Shown: in pieces, positions 57,669 to 64,000 of the stretch
Layout: every line of letters starts with the position of its first letter
How positions within the stretch are numbered: position 1 is the stretch's first letter
From: Gaertneriomyces semiglobifer
Taxonomy: Eukaryota > Chytridiomycota > Chytridiomycetes > Spizellomycetales > Spizellomycetaceae
Length of the DNA stretch: 64,000 nucleotides
NCBI GenBank assembly: GCA_025558075.1
Contig: JAHLKF010000004.1
Location: 124,001-188,000 of the forward strand
Direction: 5' to 3'
The notes under the pieces: model-generated
Database searches by the model: none
What the model was told of the DNA's origin: nothing
The model's input: only the letters and a program-made list of their open reading frames with translations
Position numbers and translations under genes: made by a program

Positions 57669-58486
57669 CTACTCGATCCACCAACTATTCTGCTTATGCA
57701 TTTGCTCAATCCCCTTGTCTGGATATTCATCAAAGAACTCGTCTCCACGCTTTTCAGCGGCGGCCTTGTCAAACTCGACCCAAGGCGCTTTGGAGTTCAA
57801 CAAGATGTGGACGTATTTGGATGGAGTGGGCAGCGGTGTATCGATTATCCCGGCAAATGGGTAGATCTACAGGGTCGTCGATATGAAAACGTCTTCGCAG
57901 GAACATAGCCGCCCTGCGAACTCTTACCCAATCCTTGTAAGCCGGGTCGTAACACCAGAGACATGATCCACAGGTGTCGCAAAAGTAGCGACGGTTCTCG
58001 CTGTTACACGCAAGTAGGTGAGATATCGCACGGACATCCAGGTACAGAAATCATTCGGACCTAGGCTCCGCGGGGGTGTTCGGCTTGCCCTTGTTCTTGT
58101 TTGCGCGATACTCTCTGCAGATGCAGTGTTAAGGCCTGTAAGCACGCGCGAAAAGCTCTTTGATACTACTTGATATGTTCTTTTCCTTCTATCTTCAATG
58201 TATCGTGCTACGATGTGACCGATGAGCTGTTCCATTGTGGCAATTAATCAAAAGATTTTGGAAGACAATCTGGCGTACCTGGGCCATAATGTTGATCCCG
58301 TATCCGCCGCTGCCATCTTGTTTTCGGCAGATAGAGCTGTGTAAAATAGCCCAACTTCAGTATGTGCCGTATACGCACATGAAAAAGAAATGGTTGTTAC
58401 CAGTAGCACTTCATGTAAGGATAAGGGGCATGGCTTTTACATGTGAACTTGACAGCCCCGCAGTGACAGCTTCCTTCTAGATCCAT
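57669..58486 (-). CDS. GFA/CENP-V-domain zinc protein (formaldehyde-activating enzyme-like)
   Basis: Six short exons (58486..58401, 58336..58279, 58207..58170, 58114..58061, 58000..57928, 57866..57669; introns 64, 71, 55, 60 and 61 nt) assemble to 168 residues. The domain is continuous only after splicing: GSCHCGAVKFTC (first Cys pair), YMKCYCSICRKQDGSGGYGI, TLKIEGKEHIKEYRANKN, SENRRYFCDTCGSCLW (last Cys pair), YPFAGIIDTPLPTP, and a conserved tail. GFA-type enzymes bind two zinc ions and promote the reaction of glutathione with formaldehyde; many eukaryotic members are of unknown substrate. The fourth donor is GTCCGA rather than GTA/GTG, so that junction needs transcript evidence. It lies 376 bp from cysteine dioxygenase, same strand. 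Confidence 0.85.
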
Positions 58487-58862
58487 GATGTTTCCTGCAC
58501 TGATAACGACGATGAAGGCTAGCTCGTAAAGGTAGAGAGCGGTTTCTGTGATGGTTATGGCCGACTATGTCATAGACGAGCAGCATGGTGCAGTTATCGA
58601 TCATCATTAGCCTATTGTTGCGCCCTAAACTGGCTCAACCGTATCTTAAGGCTAAGATCCATATGCATATACCAGCACTGGGTATGGGAGATGCATCTGC
58701 TCTGGTGAACACGATGTCTTCAAGCAAAGGCCAGTGGGAAATTCGACCGCGGCACCAAACGTGGGTACCGTTAAGCTTACAGGGCCCTAATAAATCCGTG
58801 AGGCAACCTTGCTTCGTTAAACAGTAGGAAACATGAAAGTAATGCCAAAATATATTCAAATG
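58487..58862. other. Intergenic region between the GFA gene and cysteine dioxygenase
   Basis: About 380 bp. No coding sequence recognised; probable promoter of the GFA gene and 3' end of the dioxygenase gene. Confidence 0.4.
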
Positions 58863-59787
58863 TCATTTAGATGGAATGATTATGGAGCGCTGAGTGGCCA
58901 GCGCATTCTCAAAATACTGTCCAGGCGGGGTATCTGGGGAAATCTTCGACATCGTAACCGGTGCATTGTTGACAGATGGACTGCAGACGCCTGATGCCGA
59001 CGCAGGACCGGTTTTAAGCTCGGGTAGCAGCGGTTGGTTTGAGAAATCTTTGTAGAACACGCATCGTCCACTAGGACGTGCCTTTCCTGTTCTTTCGCAA
59101 AACGTTTTGCATTCTTGGTACGGGGGAGTGTAGAGGTGAAGAGAAACTGCCGTTGCAGATTCGGACGGGTTGGAAACACGGTGAAGGCCAATCTTATCTG
59201 TAGCACGTCGTTTAAGCATCACCCGCATCGCCGCATGCAACAGTTGTTACTTACCATGGATGTAGGCCACTTGGCTTTTGTGGTAGAGCTTTTCCTGCTT
59301 TACATGCATCGGCTCTTCCTCATTTCCACTATCCACCCGGCTATCATCGGAATGGTCGGACTTTGTATCACTTGGCCATTCGTATTGCGTTTCTACCAAT
59401 TCGCCCTCCAGTACCTTCATCAGGCAGTGCGCACCGGAGTGGTCGTGAATGGGACTCGCTTTACCCTGAGTCCATACCAACAGCATCAGGTTAAAGATCC
59501 CGTTGCCAGAGTCGATGAGAATGCGTGTGTACGGTTTGGATGCTAGTTGAAGGAAGTACCATAACGCGTGAGCGACGCTGCGCAGGCAAAATCAAAGTTG
59601 ACCCGCTTCAGGAGTACTTACCATCATGATATTTGAATTGAGAGTAGTCTTCTGGATTGGGTGCGTAAGAGGACATGAGGCGTTGAACATTTGGGAGGTT
59701 GCTTGACGTGAGCGGCTCAGCTAGACTTCCGTGGAGTCCTTGGACGAGCTCTGGGAACGTGATTGACCTGGTCGTAGGACTGGCCAT
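58863..59787 (-). CDS. CDO1: Cysteine dioxygenase (type I)
   Basis: Exons 59787..59622, 59542..59255 and 59197..58863 (introns 79 and 57 nt) encode 262 residues, longer than the ~200-residue mammalian enzyme. The cupin core is clear: KPYTRILIDSGNGIFNLMLL, SPIHDHSGAHCLMKVLEGEL (the HxH of the three-His iron site plus the Cys of the Cys-Tyr crosslink), and GLHRVSNPSESATAVSLHLY, whose His is the third ligand and which includes the catalytic Tyr region. It oxidises cysteine to cysteine sulfinate. About 30 acidic residues (SDTKSDHSDDSRVDSGNEEE) are inserted mid-domain and a Ser/Pro-rich tail extends the end. The acceptor at 59543 was chosen because it alone joins DASKPYTR in phase. Confidence 0.92.
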
Positions 59788-61735
59788 TGTACGTGAGGGA
59801 ATGTGAACGAGCAACTAAGGCTGTAATGATAATTTCGGAAGTACTGGTACTAATTCTTGAGCGCTGGGAGAGCTCAGGATGGGGCTTTATATAAGGTTTG
59901 GCACGTCGATAATGTCAATGGGTTTACTCTACAGCGTGAAGGATGCCCGCCTGATGATAGGGACAAGTACCAAGTGGCATGCAAAAGTCATGAGCGCCCA
60001 TGCCTAGTTGTCAAGCGTTTCGTATTCACGCGGCCGGACAGTCAAAGCAACATTGAAATGATAGGTCACTGGGTTCTCAATGCCGCTGGACTGTATAAAC
60101 AAAGAGATTTCTCCAGAAGCAACAGCGTAGCGCCAGTTCCCTGTCCGCGTTTCTTTGGAAGACCATGGCTTATGATGATGATGGTATGAAAACGCATTGC
60201 CGTTGTTATCAAACTCTTAATTACCCTTTTTCTCCTCACTGATGGAGCGTTCGATGATTGGGCTATTGTTCCGGCTTCCCTCTCTTCTTCACGACATACA
60301 ATTGCTGTGCGTCGCAAGGCGACCGCTATCATCGGAGTTACCCCACACTCGCGTTTGTGTGACCTACCCCACACTTGCTGAGCCCCGGTCCTCACTTGGT
60401 TACCATAGAAACTGTTCTTGGTGGGTGCACAGTCACTGCCTAATCTAGTGAATTTGGTAACTGCTTATCTCAGCGCATGACACATGACTAAGCCACCCAA
60501 CCGTTTTTTCTTCCGAATCTGCGCCATAATTATTAGGCAGACCATTAAAGCTGCGCTTCCTTGAACAGCGAGGGATGCATTGACCGAATCATTATTACGG
60601 TGAGAGCTTCTTCAACAGTGAGATCTCTTGCTGGGGGTTCAATCCAGCAACCGTAAAGATAGCGACGCATCAGTATTATTTTGAAAATTTATTTGGCTGG
60701 CGACAGCGGGTTGTTTGGGCAGGCTGGCTGAGGATTTGCTTGTGACTGACGATGAAATGTGTATGAATGCATTAGGGAAATTGCTCGGTATCGCAGATGT
60801 GATACTTTGTTCAAAAGAAGGTGTGATATTATTTTAGACCGCAAGCAGACAAGTTCAGACGCTTTTGGAAAAGCGCACATTGTGCCACTTCCGTTATTCC
60901 CCTTGTGAAGCTGTAAATATTCGTCCGTTTGTGTCATCCATCGTCTTTCATCATGAATCGAGCTTGTAAAAGTGTGCGCACACATCACCAAGCGGCGCCT
61001 TCGGAGTGCGACAACCGAGCTGATCCGGTAATTCATCGCATAATAGCGTTTATATATGGAAGTGTGAGAATTTGTTAGTGAGCAGGCTTGCCGTTGGGTC
61101 CAAGACGACCGGGGAGATGGTCCCCGCAGATGGGCGACATACTCCACTCAATTCCCTGCCTAATTTGTCTGCCAAATCGCATAATTAGAGTTTGGTATGC
61201 GGTGGGCCTGCCCCAAATCCCGTCGTGCGGACTAATAATCGCGCATGTTCTGCGTTCTGGGAGTGACCAAGACTTTATCGAAACAATTTGCTGTGCGTCC
61301 CACATGAATCAGACGGCTCACACAAGTGACCCAGCGGGCCTTTCCATGAGTCTTGTAATCGTCGGGGGATTTCCTGCCCGACGCGCCTTTTCGCGCGTTT
61401 GGTACTGCGGAGATATTATCAGAGAAATTTGACACTTTTGGATCAGACGTTCTGGCAGGCTCCCGACGACGTCTGCGCATTCCTTTGGTGAAAGTCTTCA
61501 GCGTCGCGGTCACGGGCAGCGCGAATTTGTGCACTTTCCAAAGGGTGTTGGCGACGTAGTATTTCGTGGAGATGAAGGATTGCGGTAAAAAAGTGACTCT
61601 GATAAGGTCAAACCAGAGTTCCAAGGCGAGCGCTTCCTTTGTCACAATCAGGCGCCTCTCATTAGCAACCGTCCGATGCCTTACCGACACCGGCCGGCAA
61701 CTTATCACCACCGCCCCGGGGAGGGGGGTCAACTT
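59788..61735. other. Gene-poor region upstream of the OPT transporter
   Basis: About 1.9 kb with short overlapping frames only. A 171-codon minus-strand frame at 61232-61747 overlaps the transporter promoter and its TATA box and shows no domain, so it is not called. A tRNA-like hairpin lies at 60595-60656. Confidence 0.5.
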
Positions 61736-61743
61736 TATAAAAG
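61736..61743 (+). promoter_or_regulatory. TATA box of the OPT transporter gene
   Basis: TATAAAAG, 190 bp upstream of the start codon, preceded by a GC-rich CCCCGGGGAGGGGGG tract that includes a stress-element-like AGGGG. Position and sequence mirror the Hsp90 promoter at the other end of the window. Confidence 0.65.
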
Positions 61744-61932
61744 GCATGCAGCGCGGGCGTCTCCCCTCTCTTTCAACTCCAAGCTTCGACGTTGAACTTC
61801 AGCCGAGAGTAAACCCACCGGTTTCTCCCGTTCCTCATCCTCACTCCTTCTCTGGCGCTGGACGCCAAGGATTCTTAGACATTATCTAGCGGGCTAGCTT
61901 TCCTTTTTCCTCATCGATTCCGTCTTGTCCTC

Positions 61933-64000
61933 ATGGATACCAAAGACAGCAAGGACGGCACTGCCGTCCCCATTGAGCATGGCACCAAGCTCGACAGCGA
62001 CTTCCCAGCAGAGGTTGACGAGTCCAAGAACTATGTGTACGGTGACTATGTCAAGCTTCCGGAAGGTCTCCCGGATGAAGGTAACGCTCTTACTATCCGT
62101 GCCGTCTTGGTCGGTACCATCCTTGGTTCCGTTGTCGCCGCCTCCAACTTGTACCTCGGTTTGAAGACTGGTTTCACCTTCGGTGCCTCTCTGTTCGGAG
62201 CTATCTTCGGTTTCGCCATCTTGAAGCCCCTTTCTCGTGCCGCTGGCGGTTACTTCGGTCCCAAAGAGAACTGTACCGTCCAGACTGCCGCCACCGCTGC
62301 TGGTGGTCTCTCCACCCTCTTCGTTGCCGCTCTCCCCGCTATGTACCGTCTTAAGCTTCTCGGTGAGGGCCCCGAGAAGGACATCGGTAAAATCATCGCC
62401 TTGACCTTCATCACTGCCTACTACGGTCTCTTCTTTGCCGTGCCCCTCCGGAGGTACTTCATTCTCAAGAAGAAGCTCGTTTTCCCTTCACCTTTCGCCT
62501 CGGCGAACACCATCGCCTCTCTTCACTCTGTTGGTGGTGAGAGCGAAGGTCTCTTGAAGGCAAAGATCATGGGTTGGTCCTTGGTCGGTGCTCTCCTCTG
62601 GAACATCTTTGGCTACTTCTTCCCCGGTGTCTACTCCTGGGACATCTTCTCCTGGTTGGCCGCTCTCGACCCCAAAGGCTGCCCCACCTGTGTCCGATTG
62701 GCTCAATGGACTTGGTACCTCGAGTGGACTCCCGCTTTCTTCGGTGCCGGTATGTTGTCTGGTCTCCACGTTTCCGTCTCCATGTGGATTGGATCCTGGA
62801 CCGCTTGGGGCATTGGTGGTCCTCTACTTTTGAAGACCGGTCAGGCCGTCCGTACTATGAGCATGGAGAAGTTCTGGGACCCGTTTGTCTACGGTGACGA
62901 GTGGGCAAACAAGGACGAACGTATTGCTCCTGGACCTCCGGGCGCTGTTGACGCCGCCAAGTTCCCCAGTGCTCGTTACTGGTTCATGTGGCCCGGTATC
63001 ATGGTCATGGTTTGCGCTTCTTTCGCCGAACTGTTCTACAACTGGAGGGGTATCTGGGACGGTCTCAAGGGTGGTGCTCAAGAGATCATTGGCAAGTTCA
63101 CCGGTGCAAAGCGTGATATGAGTGATGTCGATGAGGACGATTCCGACCCCGCTCCTGCTGACCAGCAGGTCAAGCCCCTCTACTGGGTCGGTGGTCTCCT
63201 TATTTCCTCCGTCACCACGGTCCTTGTCCTCTCCCTTGTCTTCAAGGTTCACGTCGGTGAAGCCATCCTTTCCATCATCCTCGCCTTCCTGTTCGGTTTC
63301 ATTGGTATCCAGGCTTCTGGACAGACTGACATTAACCCTGTCGGTTCCATCGCCAAGACTTCCCAGTTCATCTTCGGTGGTATCTCTCGTGGTCAGGGCA
63401 AGACCGAAGGCCTTGCCCTTGCCGACGCTCGTCGAACCAACCTTTTGGCCGGTGCCGTCGCTGGTGGTGCTGCCTCCCAGTGTGTCGACATGGTGGGAGA
63501 CTTGAAGACCGGACACTTGCTCCGTGCCTCTCCCCTCACCCAGTTCCTCGCACAATCCATCGGTACCTTCTTTGCCGTCTTCATCTCCACTGGTCTCTAC
63601 GTTGTCTACTCCAAGGCTTACCCTTGCATCAACGTCCCCATGGATGAGTGCCCGTTCGAACTTCCCTCTGTGCTTGCTTGGCAGAAGATTGCAGAGGTTC
63701 TTACCGCCCCCGAGAACGCTATCCCCAAGTCCGCCGCAATCACCTCCATCGTCATGGGTATTGTTGCAGTCTTCGCTGTCATTCTTCGCCACAAGCTCCC
63801 CGCCAAGCACGCCTGGTTGGTTCCCAACTTCTCTGCCATCGGTATTGCATGGATTTTGAACACCACATCTTACTCCAACGCCATGGTACTCGGTGCTCTC
63901 ATCATGACCGTTTGGGAGGCAAAGAGCCCCGCGAGCTGGGCCGTCTGGGGATTCGCCTTGTCTTCCGGTTTGATCGCCGGTGAGGGTCTTGGCGGTCTTG
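61933..64000 (+). CDS. Oligopeptide/siderophore transporter, OPT family (truncated by window edge)
   Basis: An uninterrupted frame of 689 codons runs from ATG 61933 off the right edge. It is an OPT-superfamily transporter: VLVGTILGSVVAASNLYLGL near residue 60, KTGFTFGASLFGAIFGFAIL, then PSPFASANTIASLHSVGGES and the QASGQTDINPVGSIAKTSQF motif (QxxGxxDxNPxG-type core), with many membrane segments. OPT members move small peptides, glutathione or metal chelates by proton symport across the plasma membrane. Codon use is strongly biased to C-ending codons (GTC, CTC, TCC, ACC) and GGT, unlike neighbouring genes, as in highly expressed fungal genes. Most of the protein is visible; the end is not. Confidence 0.93.
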   Translation, partial: MDTKDSKDGTAVPIEHGTKLDSDFPAEVDESKNYVYGDYVKLPEGLPDEGNALTIRAVLVGTILGSVVAASNLYLGLKTGFTFGASLFGAIFGFAILKPLSRAAGGYFGPKENCTVQTAATAAGGLSTLFVAALPAMYRLKLLGEGPEKDIGKIIALTFITAYYGLFFAVPLRRYFILKKKLVFPSPFASANTIASLHSVGGESEGLLKAKIMGWSLVGALLWNIFGYFFPGVYSWDIFSWLAALDPKGCPTCVRLAQWTWYLEWTPAFFGAGMLSGLHVSVSMWIGSWTAWGIGGPLLLKTGQAVRTMSMEKFWDPFVYGDEWANKDERIAPGPPGAVDAAKFPSARYWFMWPGIMVMVCASFAELFYNWRGIWDGLKGGAQEIIGKFTGAKRDMSDVDEDDSDPAPADQQVKPLYWVGGLLISSVTTVLVLSLVFKVHVGEAILSIILAFLFGFIGIQASGQTDINPVGSIAKTSQFIFGGISRGQGKTEGLALADARRTNLLAGAVAGGAASQCVDMVGDLKTGHLLRASPLTQFLAQSIGTFFAVFISTGLYVVYSKAYPCINVPMDECPFELPSVLAWQKIAEVLTAPENAIPKSAAITSIVMGIVAVFAVILRHKLPAKHAWLVPNFSAIGIAWILNTTSYSNAMVLGALIMTVWEAKSPASWAVWGFALSSGLIAGEGLGGL

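Noticed and set aside
61232..61747. 171-codon minus-strand frame upstream of the OPT gene
   Set aside because: Overlaps the TATA box and promoter of a strongly expressed gene and shows no family features.

Overview
This is nuclear DNA of a fungus. It carries about 30 intron-bearing or single-exon eukaryotic protein genes. About 50 introns can be placed, almost all 55-92 nt long, with GT..AG ends and often a CTAAC/TTAAC-like branch site. The gene set is typical of Fungi (Esa1, Utp21, Cdc7, Psf1, Cdc14, Arg8, an Adp1-type ABCG transporter, an OPT transporter). It also includes genes missing from many yeasts: HEN1, a STIMATE/TMEM110 homologue, FAM32A, RAB3GAP1, cysteine dioxygenase and MOZART1. 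My best guess is an early-diverging zoosporic (chytrid-like) fungus; this placement is inference.

Layout, left to right: Hsp90 N-terminus (minus, runs off the left edge) behind a heat-shock promoter; proteasome alpha subunit PSMA3/Pre10; INCENP (minus), divergent from MOZART1; a heterotrimeric G-alpha (minus), divergent from an RGG-box protein; an unresolved multi-exon gene; Esa1 acetyltransferase; Utp21 (minus); FAM32A; a seven-TM protein; SMU1; a type II membrane glycosyltransferase-like protein; a 2.3-kb degenerate stretch with a long inverted repeat and an ArfGAP-like exon relic; a divergent uridine-kinase homologue; a SYLF/poly-Q protein (minus); STIMATE-like protein; Cdc7 and Psf1 (both minus); acetylornithine aminotransferase; HEN1 (minus); an Adp1-like ABC transporter; RAB3GAP1 (minus); a gene-poor block of about 3.6 kb with a decayed Ty3/gypsy integrase; a Q-rich protein; a VAP/MSP-domain protein (minus); Cdc14; a CHTOP-like mRNA-export adaptor (minus); a GFA/CENP-V enzyme (minus); cysteine dioxygenase (minus); a gene-poor 2.1 kb; and an OPT-family transporter running off the right edge.

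Functional themes: cell division and replication (INCENP, MZT1, Cdc7, Psf1, Cdc14), RNA processing (Utp21, SMU1, FAM32A, CHTOP-like, HEN1), protein homeostasis (Hsp90, PSMA3) and membrane traffic or contact sites (RAB3GAP1, SYLF, VAP, STIMATE). The genes are not operons. The only arrangements that suggest shared control are short divergent promoters (INCENP/MZT1, G-alpha/RGG protein, Psf1/Arg8).

I see no clearly new multi-gene system. The observations most worth checking are altered key residues in the G-alpha and in the uridine-kinase homologue, a fungal HEN1, the long inverted repeat near 24.5-24.8 kb, several orphan proteins and one unresolved spliced gene. Exon coordinates come from reading-frame continuity and splice motifs, not transcripts.
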